From Saprospira grandis DSM 2844 (GTDB taxonomy: Bacteria; Bacteroidota; Bacteroidia; Chitinophagales; Saprospiraceae): a stretch of DNA of 64,000 nucleotides. Numbering within the stretch: the stretch's first letter is position 1; every line of letters starts with the position of its first letter. The notes under the pieces are model-generated. The model searched no databases. It saw nothing but the letters and a program-made list of their open reading frames with translations, and was not told the DNA's origin. The position numbers and the translations under genes were made by a program. Location of the stretch: NCBI RefSeq assembly GCF_000275825.1, contig NZ_JH719942.1, positions 3,699,298 through 3,763,297 of the forward strand, written 5' to 3'. Below, piece after piece: positions 25,212 to 34,165 of the stretch.

Positions 25212-25705
25212 TGGTCCTGCACTTTTAATACCCGCTCAATGACATCACGCACAGCACCTAGGCCCCCTTTTTTAGGCGAAACATATTGGCTAACGGCCTG
25301 AATTTCAGGCACGGCATCGGCTGGGCAGCAAGCCAAAGCCACCAAACGCATAGGCGCATAATCTGGCAAATCATCGCCCATATATAAACAATGGTCCAAA
25401 TTGATGCGCTCGGTTTCAATCAGCTCCCGCATACAAGAAAGTTTGTCGTGCTGCCCCGCAAAATAATTGCCAGCAGGCAGGCCCAAACCCTCAAAACGGC
25501 GCCAAACGCCCTCAGAACGCCCCCCCGTAATGATAAAAATCTCATAGCCTTTTTCTAGGGCCAGCTTAAAGGCAAAACCATCTTTAACGTTCATGCTACG
25601 CAGCAAACGGCCATCTTCCTGCACCAGCAGTTCGCCATTCGTAAAAACGCCATCCACATCAAAAATGAAGGTCTTAATTTCAGATAAGTAGTTTAGAAAA
25701 CTCAT
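25181..25705 (-). CDS. kdsC: KdsC-type HAD phosphatase (KDO-8-phosphate phosphatase)
   Basis: This 174-residue HAD hydrolase has motif I FDVDGVFTNG, motif II ITGGRSEG, and motif III/IV MGDDLPDYAPM, with the KdsC tail SPKKGGLGAVRDVIE. The small uncapped form is typical of KdsC, which removes phosphate from KDO-8-phosphate in lipopolysaccharide core synthesis. Related sugar phosphatases cannot be excluded. The open frame extends through repeat R11 to 25882, but the ATG at 25705 is the family start. It overlaps the UbiA-like gene. Confidence 0.86.
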   Translation of the reverse strand: MSFLNYLSEIKTFIFDVDGVFTNGELLVQEDGRLLRSMNVKDGFAFKLALEKGYEIFIITGGRSEGVWRRFEGLGLPAGNYFAGQHDKLSCMRELIETERINLDHCLYMGDDLPDYAPMRLVALACCPADAVPEIQAVSQYVSPKKGGLGAVRDVIERVLKVQDQWPQEKITEL

Positions 25706-25724
25706 AAGTAGTAGTTTATTGATT

Positions 25725-25891
25725 TTTTGGGGCTGCCCCGGCCTTTGGCCGGGTCGGGCTCTGCGGGGCTCGCTGTTACTTGCTTCGCTGCGTCGGCTCC
25801 CGTTGGTCGGGTCGCTCGGCCCTGCGCAAAATTTCGCTTTGCTCATTTTGCTTGGTCTGCGGCTTCGCCGCCCCCCTACCATCCCTCAGCC
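25725..25891 (+). repeat. GC-rich palindromic element R11 (subtype B)
   Basis: It begins TTTTGGGGCTGCCCC and ends ATCCCTCAGCC. Its GGGGCT end lies 19 nt upstream of the kdsC ATG on the opposite reading direction. Confidence 0.85.
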
Positions 25892-25941
25892 GATAGCTGC
25901 CGGGCGGAAAAGGGGAAGGCTGGGCTGGCATTAACATGCAG

Positions 25942-26400
25942 CTATTTTTTGTCAAAGGCGGCCCAATCGGAGGGCGAGATATGGGGGTAGTTTTTGCCTG
26001 CTTCCAAATTTAGAATGACTGGCCGATGTGAGTTGCAATTTGGTCCTTCTCCGCAAAGCATATATTCTGAGTAATAGGCCTTTTGGCCGGGGCGGCTTTG
26101 GGTGAGCGTAAAAATTTCATATTGGCCGGGGGGCAATTTTAGCTCATACTCTAGGGTAGAGCGGTTAAATTCTCTGCTGGTCATCATGGCGCCGGTTCCA
26201 ATATTGCGGGCCACAATGGTGAGGTCCTTGGGCAAATGCCCGGGGTAAGCCAATTTTCCAGAAACAGTAGCTTTTGGGGCTGCTGCTTGATTGTTAGTTT
26301 GTTCTTGCTTTTCTGTTTGGACCGATTGCTCTGCCGTTTCTGTTTGGCAGGTCCAAAAACTCATAGAAAGGAGAAGAAAGAAGATTGTTTTTTTCATCAT
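25942..26400 (-). CDS. Lipoprotein, function unknown
   Basis: This 152-residue protein has a lipoprotein signal (SFWTCQTE, Cys near residue 18), a Gln/Glu-rich linker and a compact beta-rich domain. The domain resembles a carboxypeptidase-regulatory (Ig-like) fold: VSGKLAYPGHLPKDLTIVARN, then LKLPPGQYEIFTLT. Two Cys lie in the loop YMLCGEGPNCNSH. Two adjacent ATG codons (26400, 26397) are possible starts. No specific function is evident. Confidence 0.72.
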   Translation of the reverse strand: MMKKTIFFLLLSMSFWTCQTETAEQSVQTEKQEQTNNQAAAPKATVSGKLAYPGHLPKDLTIVARNIGTGAMMTSREFNRSTLEYELKLPPGQYEIFTLTQSRPGQKAYYSEYMLCGEGPNCNSHRPVILNLEAGKNYPHISPSDWAAFDKK

Positions 26401-26415
26401 GCTGATTTTGGTCGT

Positions 26416-26560
26416 GCAGGCGGCGAAGCCGCCGCAGGCTTAGGGATGGAAAGCAGTGGCCGTCAGGCCAGACCCAGCCGCCGAAGGCGGCGCAGGGCCG
26501 AGCGAACAGCGAGCTGCGACACAGCCCGGCCCGGCAGTAGGGCGGGCAAGCCCCAAAAAA
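26416..26560 (-). repeat. GC-rich palindromic element R12 (subtype B variant)
   Basis: In plus coordinates the left part holds GGCTTAGGGATGG and the right end GGGCGGGCAAGCCCC followed by A residues. Both ends differ from typical subtype B at the same time (GGGGCTTG with CTAAGCC), which keeps pairing. Confidence 0.75.
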
Positions 26561-26615
26561 AATAAATAAAATTAGGGATCCCCTTAAAAAAGGGCTTTTT
26601 TTGCAAAAAAAAGAA

Positions 26616-27764
26616 ATGCAGTTACCAGAGGACTTTTGTCAGTTGATGTAGGAGCAATTGCCTGCGGCGGATTGGGCCAATTTGCAGGCGGGGCTAGAAG
26701 CCGAGGAAAAGCCACTTTCTCTGCGGCAAAATCCGTATAAAAGGACCAATTTGCCTTGGGCCGAGCAGTTGCAGCCCCTGCCTTGGTCTGCCGAGGCCTA
26801 TTATTTGTTGGAGCGGCCAAATTTTGCCTTAGATCCGCTTTGGCATGCTGGCGCCTATTATGTGCAAGAGGCCTCTTCCATGTTGTTGGCGCAGATGATT
26901 CGGCAGCATTTGCCGCAAAAAGAAAATCTGGCGGCCCTAGATTTATCGGCAGCGCCGGGTGGAAAAACGACTTTATTGGCTGCTCAACTGCCGCCGGATG
27001 CTATCTTATTGGCCAATATGCGGCATTCTGCGAGTCGACAAAATGAGATTTTGGACCAAATTATTGGCTGTTTGGCGCCGGAAGGGGTTTTGGTGTATAG
27101 CATTTGTACTTTTAACCGCTATGAAAACGAGGCGCAAATCGAGCGGCTTTTGGCTGAGCGGGAAGATTTGGAGCTTTTGCGTTTGGCGTTAGATGAAAGT
27201 TGGGGTTTTATTGAAAGCAATTTGGGTTATCGGGCCTATCCGGGTCGGGTTTCTGGAGAAGGTTTCTTTTTGTCGGTAATTCGGAGAAAAGCGGGACGGG
27301 CCAAAAAGCTCAAAGCGCCTAAAAAGCCTAGTTTTAAGGCGGTAAAGGAGTTGGATAATTGGGCCAAAAAACTGGATACTGTTTGGGGCCTAGATTTTTG
27401 GTTGAGAGGAGAGGAAATTGTGGCTTTTCCCAAAGTGCATAAAAAGCTAGGTGAGCAATTGGCTCGATCATTATATCTTTTGCAGGCGGGGGCTAACTTA
27501 CTGGAGCAAAAAGGTGCAAAATATCGGCCTATGGCGAGTAGTGGACAGAGTTTGGCTTGGGCCAAGTCTGCTTTTCCGAGCATTGAATTAGAAAAAGAGG
27601 CGGCCTTAAATTATTTGAGAGGAGAAGTTTTATCCTTAGAAAATATGCCCAAGGGGTGGTTTCAACTCCATTATCAGGGCTTGCCTTTAGGCTGGGCCAA
27701 AGGCTTGCTTGGGGGGAGAATGAATAATTATTACCCCAAACATTGGCGGCTCAGACAGCGTTAA
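26616..27764 (+). pseudogene. Decayed rsmF-like rRNA (cytosine-C5) methyltransferase
   Basis: The frame matches the RsmF/NOL1-NOP2-Sun family, which methylates 16S rRNA cytosine with SAM. It has two lesions. After the ATG at 26616 (MQLPEDFCQLM) there is an in-frame TAG at 26649-26651. After LLAN near 27018 the text jumps directly to SRQNEIL, removing roughly 70-75 residues that normally include the catalytic DAPCSGEG motif. The SAM loop LDLSAAPGGKT, the YSICTFNRYENE motif and the C-terminal RNA-binding domain remain. A shortened product could start at TTG 26658 but would lack the catalytic cysteine segment. I infer a pseudogene or a non-catalytic remnant. Confidence 0.82.
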
Positions 27765-27843
27765 TCTCAATGTTTACGATTTCTTAATAGAAAATGTCTA
27801 TAGACAAGCCCGAATAGTCGCCCTGCTTTTCTCTAAAAAAGCT

Positions 27844-27851
27844 TAACTTTG
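27844..27851 (+). promoter_or_regulatory. Candidate -7 promoter element of the response regulator
   Basis: TAACTTTG matches the Bacteroidota TAnnTTTG box and lies 22 nt before the start codon. No convincing -33 TTG is seen. Confidence 0.35.
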
Positions 27852-27872
27852 CGCAAAACAAAGCAGCCTGTT

Positions 27873-28562
27873 ATGAAAGACCAAAAGGACTACAAAATTC
27901 TAATTGCAGATGATGAGCCCGATATTTTGGAGTTCGTTACCTACAACCTCATCAAAGAAGGCTATCAGGTGAGTACGGCCAGAAACGGCATGGAAGCCGT
28001 AGAGAAGGCCAAGGAAGTACAACCTCACCTTATTTTGCTCGATATTATGATGCCTGAGCTAGACGGGGTAGAGGTTTGCCGAGAATTGCGTAGCCAGCCC
28101 GAATTTGAACACACCATTATTGCTTTTCTCACGGCCCGAAGCGAGGATTACTCGCAGATTGTGGGTTTTGAAGTGGGAGGCGATGACTACATCACCAAAC
28201 CGATTCGCCCTAGAGTGCTCATCAGCCGAATTGCGGCCCTTTTGCGACGCTATAATAATAGCCCGCAAGAAGAAGGGGACCAAATTCGGGTGGCGGACCT
28301 TGTTATTGACAAGGAACGAGTTTTGGTGATTCGAGGAGAAGAAGAAATTGCCTTGGCCAAAAAAGAGTTTGAACTGCTCTGTTTGTTGGCCTCTAAACCC
28401 GGAAAAGTCTTTGCTCGCGAAGAGATTTTTAAGAATGTTTGGGGCAATGATGTCATTGTTGGTAATCGAACCATTGATGTGCACATTCGCAAAATTCGAG
28501 AGAAGATTGGCGAGTATTATATCAAGACCATTAAGGGGATTGGTTATAAGTTTGAGTTTTAA
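27873..28562 (+). CDS. OmpR/PhoB-family response regulator
   Basis: This 229-residue protein has a receiver domain (acidic pair Asp13/Asp14, phosphoacceptor Asp57 in LLDIMMPELDG, then FLTARSED and the Lys in DYITKPIRP). A winged-helix DNA-binding domain follows (AREEIFKNVWGND, IKTIKGIGYKFEF). It regulates transcription when phosphorylated, and the histidine kinase gene directly downstream is its likely partner. The ATG at 27873 is used. A hairpin terminator separates the two genes, which may lower kinase expression. Confidence 0.94.
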   Translation: MKDQKDYKILIADDEPDILEFVTYNLIKEGYQVSTARNGMEAVEKAKEVQPHLILLDIMMPELDGVEVCRELRSQPEFEHTIIAFLTARSEDYSQIVGFEVGGDDYITKPIRPRVLISRIAALLRRYNNSPQEEGDQIRVADLVIDKERVLVIRGEEEIALAKKEFELLCLLASKPGKVFAREEIFKNVWGNDVIVGNRTIDVHIRKIREKIGEYYIKTIKGIGYKFEF

Positions 28563-28582
28563 TTTTTGAAGAAATAATAAAG

Positions 28583-28615
28583 AGGAGAGTACTTGACTGA
28601 CTCTCCTTTTTTTTT
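28583..28615 (+). terminator. Hairpin terminator between regulator and kinase genes
   Basis: GGAGAGT and ACTCTCC form a stem followed by ten T residues. It lies inside a presumed two-gene operon, 24 nt before the kinase start. Confidence 0.75.
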
Positions 28616-28638
28616 GCCTTTTGTTAAATTTTGACCCT

Positions 28639-29706
28639 ATGTTATTTTTGGCGCCCAAAAATCCTACGCCTCAATTATTGGCTTTTCTTACGGCCCTACA
28701 GGCCAGTTTACCGGCCCTAATTGGCTTAATTGCTCTCAAGCTGTTGCTGCCTAGCTTGCTCAGTTGGTGGGCGCTTTTGCCCATTTTTCTGATCTTTTTG
28801 GGCACGGGATATTATGCTAGCCATCGGGCTTTGCGCAAGTTTATCTACAACAAAGTGAAGTTGATTTATAAGTCGATTCACAGCCTAAAGGCCCCTAAAT
28901 CAAGCAAGCCGCTCAATATTGATATGCGCAATCATATTATTGATCGAGTAGAAAAAGAGGTGACCGAATGGGCCAAAGACTGGACCCAAGAGATTCGCTA
29001 TCTCAAAAAAATGGAGCAGTACCGCCGAGAGTTTATTGACAACGTTTCGCATGAACTCAAAACGCCCATATTCAATATGCAGGGCTATTTGTATACCTTG
29101 GCCGATGGCGGTTTGGAGGATGAAATGATCCGAGATAAGTATCTGCAGCGGGCCATTGATAATGTAGAGCGCATTGCGGAGATTGTTCAAGAGCTCAATC
29201 ATATTTCTAAATTTGAGTCTAGTGCGGTAGAGCTAGAAATGCAGCCTTTTGATATTCAGGAGTTGGCTCAAGAGGTGGTGGAAAGCATGGAGATCAGTGC
29301 CGAGAAAAAACAGATTGATTTGCGTTTTAAGGACACGGCCAAAAAACCTTATATTGTACAAGCCGACCGCGAGATGATTCGGCAGGTTTTGGTCAATTTG
29401 GTCTCCAATTCTATTAAATATGGCCGCCCAAAAGGCCATACCCTCATTGGTTTTTACGATTTGGACCAAAATGTCTTGATCGAGATTTCCGATACGGGCA
29501 AGGGCATTGCTCAGGAGCATCTGCCCCGTCTTTTTGAGCGCTTTTATCGGGTAGACAAGGGCCGCTCTCGACATGAGGGGGGCACTGGTCTGGGCCTTTC
29601 TATCGTTAAGCATATTGTGGAGGCGCATCAACAGACGATAAATGTGCGCAGCCGCCTAGGCGTGGGCTCTACTTTTGGCTTTACCTTGGCCAAATATAAG
29701 GGCTAG
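28639..29706 (+). CDS. Sensor histidine kinase (PhoR-like)
   Basis: This 355-residue protein has two membrane helices (about residues 12-38 and 45-62) with almost no periplasmic loop. A linker leads to a HisKA domain (FIDNVSHELKTPIFN, His138) and an ATPase domain with N box NLVSNSIKYG, G1 SDTGKGI and G2 GGTGLGLSIVKHI. It autophosphorylates and passes phosphate to the upstream response regulator. The lack of a sensor loop suggests sensing inside the membrane or through a partner. The ATG at 28639 is preferred over TTG at 28621. Confidence 0.93.
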   Translation: MLFLAPKNPTPQLLAFLTALQASLPALIGLIALKLLLPSLLSWWALLPIFLIFLGTGYYASHRALRKFIYNKVKLIYKSIHSLKAPKSSKPLNIDMRNHIIDRVEKEVTEWAKDWTQEIRYLKKMEQYRREFIDNVSHELKTPIFNMQGYLYTLADGGLEDEMIRDKYLQRAIDNVERIAEIVQELNHISKFESSAVELEMQPFDIQELAQEVVESMEISAEKKQIDLRFKDTAKKPYIVQADREMIRQVLVNLVSNSIKYGRPKGHTLIGFYDLDQNVLIEISDTGKGIAQEHLPRLFERFYRVDKGRSRHEGGTGLGLSIVKHIVEAHQQTINVRSRLGVGSTFGFTLAKYKG

Positions 29707-29717
29707 GATAATGAGGA

Positions 29718-29862
29718 TTTGGGGCCCGCGGCCGGCTAGGCTTCGCCTAGGTCGGCCGCCGCTATGCTGCGCGGCTCACAGGTCTGTTCGGCCCTTCGCA
29801 AAAAAGCTCCGCTTTTTTTGCTCGGTCTGGCGCTTTGCGCCACCGCTGCGCAGCGCTGGGCC
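29718..29862 (+). repeat. GC-rich palindromic element R13 (subtype A)
   Basis: It starts ATTTGGGGCCCGCGGCC, about 12 nt after the kinase stop, and ends GCAGCGCTGGGCC. Confidence 0.85.
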
Positions 29863-29892
29863 ATTTGGATCATGCTTTAAACTAAATTACTA

Positions 29893-30753
29893 ATGAACAA
29901 ATTTCTCTTGTTATTTGCTGCTTTGCCCTTGCTTTGGGCCTGTAAAAAAGAAACGCCCGACCCTCAAACGGAAGAAGCCAAAGTCATTTTTCGCATTTCG
30001 GTAGATCCTAGCCAAGAGCGGCTAGATAATTTGGGGCAGCCAGCGGCCATGCCCGCAGGGCATGCGGGCCAAGATCCCGATTTTTACGAAATTACTGCTC
30101 ATTATTTAGAGTTGGCCCCCTCGGCTTATACCCAATTGGGGGATGGGGCAGTTTTGTATCATGCTCCAGAAGTGACTACTGGCGGCGACCAAGCCATTGA
30201 TTTCTCGCAGCGGAAAGCTACTGCTTCTGGTGATATTTTTTTGGAGGTCCCCATTTCTCAATTTCCTCTGGGAGATTATGAGTGGCTGCGCCTTTCTTTG
30301 GCCTACCAAAACTATGGGGTAGAATTCTATTATAACAACCAGGCGTTTACGGGCCGTTTGGCTAGTTTTGTGGGCTATAATAGCTATATAGATACGGTGA
30401 TTGTGGACCAACAATCTTTGGCCGTTAATGCCAATAAGTTGCAGGGCTTTTGGGCCTTTGAAACGCCCTTTAATTTAGCGTCTGGTCAGGCTGCAGGGAC
30501 CACCGTGCCCAATCCTTTGGCGGCCAGCTCGCCTATTCCGGCTGGTAGCTGCATCGTCACGGGCCAATTGGAGCAAATCCTGAGCATTACAGGCAATGAA
30601 ACCGAAGATATTGAAATCAACATGAGCCTGTCGACCAACAAAAGCTTTGAGTGGGAAGACCTGAATGGCAATGGAAAATGGGACGTAGGGCCCAATAATC
30701 CAGAATCTGTAGTGGATATGGGTTTGCGGGGACTAAAAGCTTTTGTTGATTAA
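29893..30753 (+). CDS. Lipoprotein, function unknown
   Basis: This 286-residue protein has a lipoprotein signal (LLWACKKE, Cys17) and a beta-rich domain with no recognised family. A short Asp-rich stretch near the C-terminus (WEDLNGNGKWDVG) resembles a calcium-binding EF-like or dockerin-like loop. It is probably a surface or periplasmic lipoprotein. A terminator follows. Confidence 0.72.
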   Translation: MNKFLLLFAALPLLWACKKETPDPQTEEAKVIFRISVDPSQERLDNLGQPAAMPAGHAGQDPDFYEITAHYLELAPSAYTQLGDGAVLYHAPEVTTGGDQAIDFSQRKATASGDIFLEVPISQFPLGDYEWLRLSLAYQNYGVEFYYNNQAFTGRLASFVGYNSYIDTVIVDQQSLAVNANKLQGFWAFETPFNLASGQAAGTTVPNPLAASSPIPAGSCIVTGQLEQILSITGNETEDIEINMSLSTNKSFEWEDLNGNGKWDVGPNNPESVVDMGLRGLKAFVD

Positions 30754-30772
30754 GCTTTCCTTGATGCCATGC

Positions 30773-30806
30773 AAAAAGCGCCTTCTGATCAGAAGGCGCT
30801 TTTTTG
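30773..30806 (+). terminator. Terminator after the lipoprotein gene
   Basis: AAGCGCCTTCTGA and TCAGAAGGCGCTT form a perfect stem with a T run. Confidence 0.88.
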
Positions 30807-30871
30807 TTTGTAGGTCCAAGATTTCATTCCTAGAGTTATTCCATAAGAGTTTCAAGCATATATCCATCCTA

Positions 30872-31004
30872 CAGGCCCGAAGGGCCGCAGGCCTAGCGAT
30901 GTGCAGCAGTGCGGCGAAGCCGCAGACCAAGGCCGTTAGGCCGCAGGGCCGAGCGAACAGCGAGCTGCGAAACGTAGCGCCTGCCGAAGGCAGGAGGCCC
31001 CAAA
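30872..31004 (-). repeat. GC-rich palindromic element R14 (subtype C)
   Basis: In plus coordinates it runs through GGCCTAGCGATGTGC to GGAGGCCCCAAA. Its GGGGCC end faces the RloA-like gene 100 nt away. Confidence 0.82.
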
Positions 31005-31103
31005 TACCTAAAAAACGAATGGCAAAAAGCTATAATTTTTGTGAAAAAATCACAAAACAGAAGTATATTGCTAAATTGAATAAAGCGAAATCCTTTAGGA
31101 GCT

Positions 31104-32303
31104 ATGTTGATACAATTTGCAGTAGAGAACTTTTTCTCTTTTAAAGAAGAAGCTATTCTGAGTTTTTTGGGAAATAAGACGACCAAAGAGCATGAGGAAG
31201 AGAATATATTTTACTTGGAGGGGCAGAAAATATTGAAGTCTTTGGCTATTTATGGGGCCAATGCTAGCGGGAAAACCAACCTTTTTTTGGCCTTAAGGTT
31301 TATGCTAGACTGTATGAAACATGGTTTGGACACTATTTTTAAGGAAGATGCGGGGAAAAGTACGGCCTTTTTGTTTTCTCCCACCACAGCTAAAGAAAGC
31401 TCTTTTTTTGAGCTCGTTTTTGCTGTAGAGGGGCAGTTCTATCATTATGGTTTTGAGATTTTTGAGGGCAAACTGCAGGCGGAATGGCTGTATCGAGGTT
31501 GGAACAAAGAAGAGGAGCTTTTTCAGCGGGAGAAGCAGCAAATTGATTATGATAAGGACTTGTTTTCAGAAGGCGATCGCTTGGCCGAAAAGACGAGGCC
31601 CGATGTATTGTTTTTGCTTGTTTGTGCGCAGTTTAATGGAACAATTGCTAAGTCTATTTTGGATTATGTTGCTAAGGTGAATGTATTAACGGGCCTAAAG
31701 GGAGAGTCAATCTTAGGATTTGGGCTAAAAAAGTTTGAGGAAGATGAGCGATTTAGACTTTGGTTACAGCAGTTTATGCAGCCTTTGGGCATTGAGCGAA
31801 TTTCTTTAAGTGGGGAGTCTGGAAAAAGAGAATATCGCTTTTGGCATCAGGTATTTGATGAAAGCGGGCAGGGGATAGAGAGTCAAGGTTTGCCTTTAGC
31901 GCGGATGTCTACAGGAACTCGAAAATTGCTTTGCTTTTTGGCCCCTATTTATGAAGCGCTAGAAGAGCAAGAGGTTTTGTTTATAGATGAGCTAGATGCG
32001 AGCTTTCATCCTTTGCTCTTAGAGCTTTTGTTGAAGCTATTTCATCGGCACAATAAAAAAGGGGCGCAGTTTGCCTTTAGTTTACACAATCCTCGTTTGC
32101 TAGAGCAAAAGCTTTTGCGTAGGGATCAAATTTACTTTGTCGAGAAAACGCCCAGAGGGGCTTCTCAACTTTATTCGCTACTAGATTATAAGGTCCGAAA
32201 TGATGAGAAACTAGATAAGAACTATTTGAAGGGGAAATATGGGGCTTTGCCAGAGCTTCAGCTGTTAGAAGAAAAATTATTGGAGTATGGGCAAGAAGAA
32301 TAG
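31104..32303 (+). CDS. RloA-like AAA ATPase (OLD/ABC-type), candidate defence protein
   Basis: This 399-residue protein is a RecF/SMC-type ATPase of the RloA/AAA_15 group. The N-terminus reads FAVENFFSFKEEAILSF, followed by Walker A GANASGKT (residues 51-58). A late signature MSTGTRK and Walker B VLFIDELDASFHP follow, then SLHNPRLLEQ. The tail NYLKGKYGALPEL is typical of RloA. Such ATPases act with an effector in phage defence or tRNA-cutting systems. Here the partner is a 142-residue protein that overlaps its 3' end by 17 nt and does not look like RloB. The gene is more AT-rich than its neighbours. Confidence 0.85.
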   Translation: MLIQFAVENFFSFKEEAILSFLGNKTTKEHEEENIFYLEGQKILKSLAIYGANASGKTNLFLALRFMLDCMKHGLDTIFKEDAGKSTAFLFSPTTAKESSFFELVFAVEGQFYHYGFEIFEGKLQAEWLYRGWNKEEELFQREKQQIDYDKDLFSEGDRLAEKTRPDVLFLLVCAQFNGTIAKSILDYVAKVNVLTGLKGESILGFGLKKFEEDERFRLWLQQFMQPLGIERISLSGESGKREYRFWHQVFDESGQGIESQGLPLARMSTGTRKLLCFLAPIYEALEEQEVLFIDELDASFHPLLLELLLKLFHRHNKKGAQFAFSLHNPRLLEQKLLRRDQIYFVEKTPRGASQLYSLLDYKVRNDEKLDKNYLKGKYGALPELQLLEEKLLEYGQEE

Positions 32304-32715
32304 ACGAGAAAGAAAAGGCCCTAAGCGAGAGTCTAAACATCTTGATGCAAGGGAAACAGGCGATGGGCAGCTGCTCCAATTTGCTTTTGCTTATTTTTCC
32401 AGAACGCAATTATATCCCTTTAAATATTGGGAAGAAAATGACCTATTAGCAGATGCTTTGGATAGCTTGGTTAACTTAGCCAACTCTAGTGTACATGAGT
32501 TGAAAAGGGATCAGCGACTCAAAATTTATGGTCCAAATATTCCCAATGGCTCTGCTTTTAAGCAGCCCCGCAATATTCCTGGAACTGCTTGTTGGGCCTC
32601 TTTACGCCTGACTGGAAAGCGTCGGCTAATCGGATTCATGGAACAACAATGCTTTCAATTAGTCTTTTTGGACCCTGAGCATAAATTCTATCCAAGTCCA
32701 AAGAAGCATACCTAA
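32287..32715 (+). CDS. Small unknown partner of the RloA-like ATPase
   Basis: This 142-residue protein starts inside the ATPase gene (17-nt overlap), which indicates coupled translation. The N-terminus is very basic (MGKKNRRERKGPKRESKH). The C-terminus has a compact strip WASLRLTGKRRLIGFMEQQ followed by FQLVFLDPEHKFYPS, reminiscent of the ends of small toxin or nuclease-like proteins such as the HigB/RelE fold, though I cannot assign it. The usual RloB TOPRIM-like motifs are absent. As a likely effector or regulator of the ATPase it deserves attention. Confidence 0.72.
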   Translation: MGKKNRRERKGPKRESKHLDARETGDGQLLQFAFAYFSRTQLYPFKYWEENDLLADALDSLVNLANSSVHELKRDQRLKIYGPNIPNGSAFKQPRNIPGTACWASLRLTGKRRLIGFMEQQCFQLVFLDPEHKFYPSPKKHT

Positions 32716-32730
32716 GCCCCAAAAACTAAC

Positions 32731-32762
32731 AAAGCCCACTACTTAATTGTAGCGGGCTTTGT
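32731..32762. terminator. Bidirectional terminator
   Basis: AAAGCCC and GGGCTTT with inner TAC/GTA pairs form a hairpin between the plus-strand defence pair and the minus-strand pepP-like gene. Confidence 0.78.
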
Positions 32763-32779
32763 CTATTCTGCGCAAAAGC

Positions 32780-34078
32780 TTAAGCATTCATCAAGCTTTC
32801 GATTTCTTCCACCTCAATCGGAATTTGCCCCATGAGGTTGTCTACACCATTTGCCGTGATGAGCAAATCATCCTCAATGCGTACGCCCAAGCCCTCTTCA
32901 GGGATATAAATACCAGGCTCGCAAGTAAAGACCATCCCCTCCTTAAATTCGACATAGCGGTTGGCCAAATCATGCACATCCAACCCAATATGATGCGAGG
33001 TGCCATGCATGAAATATTTCTTATAGGCAGGCATAGCGGGGTTTTGCTGGGCCACTTCCTCCTTGCTAAGCAAACCCAAACCAATGAGCTCTAGCTCCAT
33101 AATATGCCCCACTTCTTGGTGGTAATCGGTCAAGTTGTTGCCCGGACGAAGCAATTGCTGGGCCTCATTTTTTACCCGAAAAACCGCCTCGTAAACCGCC
33201 TTTTGGCGCTCCGTAAAACGACCATTTACCGGAATCGTACGCGATAAATCTGCCGCATAATTGCCATATTCGGCCCCAAAATCCATCAACATCAAATCGC
33301 CATCCTGCAAAATGGCATTGTTGTCATTATAATGCAAAATACAAGCCGCTGGCCCAGAAGCAATAATTGGCGAGTAAGCATGCCCAGAAGCCCCAGACCG
33401 AATAAATTCATGCATGATTTCCGCCTCTACTTCATACTCTTTTAGGCCCGGACGAGTCGTTTGCAATACTCTGCGAAAGGCCCGATTCGTAATTTCACAA
33501 GCCGCCCGCATCAATTTAACCTCTTCCTCCGTTTTCTGCATACGCAGTTCCTTCAAAATAGGCTGAGCACGCATAAACTCATGCCCCACATACTGATGCT
33601 TCAATTCCAAGGCCTTGCGCTGGTTGCGGTTAGGCACCTCAGAAGCCGCCCGATCATTCTCATTGCCATTAACATAAATCGTATCGGCCAACAAAATCAT
33701 CTCATTGAGCAGGGCCGGCATACTCTCTGTCCAAGCCACCGTAGATACCCCAGCCGTCTGGGCCACATCCTCTTTGGTGTACTTATAACCCTCCCAAATT
33801 TTAATATATTCACTGGTCTTTTTCGTAAAAATTACCTCCTCAAAGGCCTTCCCTTTAGGGCAATTGGGGTAAAGTACCAAGACAACCTCCTCCTGGTCCA
33901 AACCAGAAAGATAAAAAAGGTCGCTATCTTGCCGAAAAGGAAAAAAACAATCCCCATTTCGAGGCAATAGATCTGCCGCATGAAAAATGGCTATACTGTT
34001 GGGCTTCATTTTTTGCATAAATCGCTGTCGATTCAATTGAAAAAGCGCAGCAGGAATATCTTGGTATCGTTTCATCAT
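32780..34078 (-). CDS. pepP: Xaa-Pro aminopeptidase (aminopeptidase P, M24B)
   Basis: This protein of about 432 residues has the two-domain M24B structure. The N-terminal domain includes FRQDSDLFYLSGLDQ. The catalytic pita-bread domain carries metal ligands in LMDFGAEYGNYAADLSRT (two Asp), FMHGTSHHIGLDVHD (His), CEPGIYIPEEG (Glu) and GVRIEDDLL (Glu). It cleaves N-terminal residues preceding proline. Two adjacent ATG codons at 34078 and 34075 are possible starts; the longer frame from 34138 lacks family character. Confidence 0.94.
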   Translation of the reverse strand: MMKRYQDIPAALFQLNRQRFMQKMKPNSIAIFHAADLLPRNGDCFFPFRQDSDLFYLSGLDQEEVVLVLYPNCPKGKAFEEVIFTKKTSEYIKIWEGYKYTKEDVAQTAGVSTVAWTESMPALLNEMILLADTIYVNGNENDRAASEVPNRNQRKALELKHQYVGHEFMRAQPILKELRMQKTEEEVKLMRAACEITNRAFRRVLQTTRPGLKEYEVEAEIMHEFIRSGASGHAYSPIIASGPAACILHYNDNNAILQDGDLMLMDFGAEYGNYAADLSRTIPVNGRFTERQKAVYEAVFRVKNEAQQLLRPGNNLTDYHQEVGHIMELELIGLGLLSKEEVAQQNPAMPAYKKYFMHGTSHHIGLDVHDLANRYVEFKEGMVFTCEPGIYIPEEGLGVRIEDDLLITANGVDNLMGQIPIEVEEIESLMNA

Positions 34079-34165
34079 GATGTGTTTTAAAAATCCAATT
34101 CCGAAAGCTAATTTTTTTCTCTTAAAGGACCAAATCAAGCCGCCTTTTAGGTTTTTTTTAGATTT

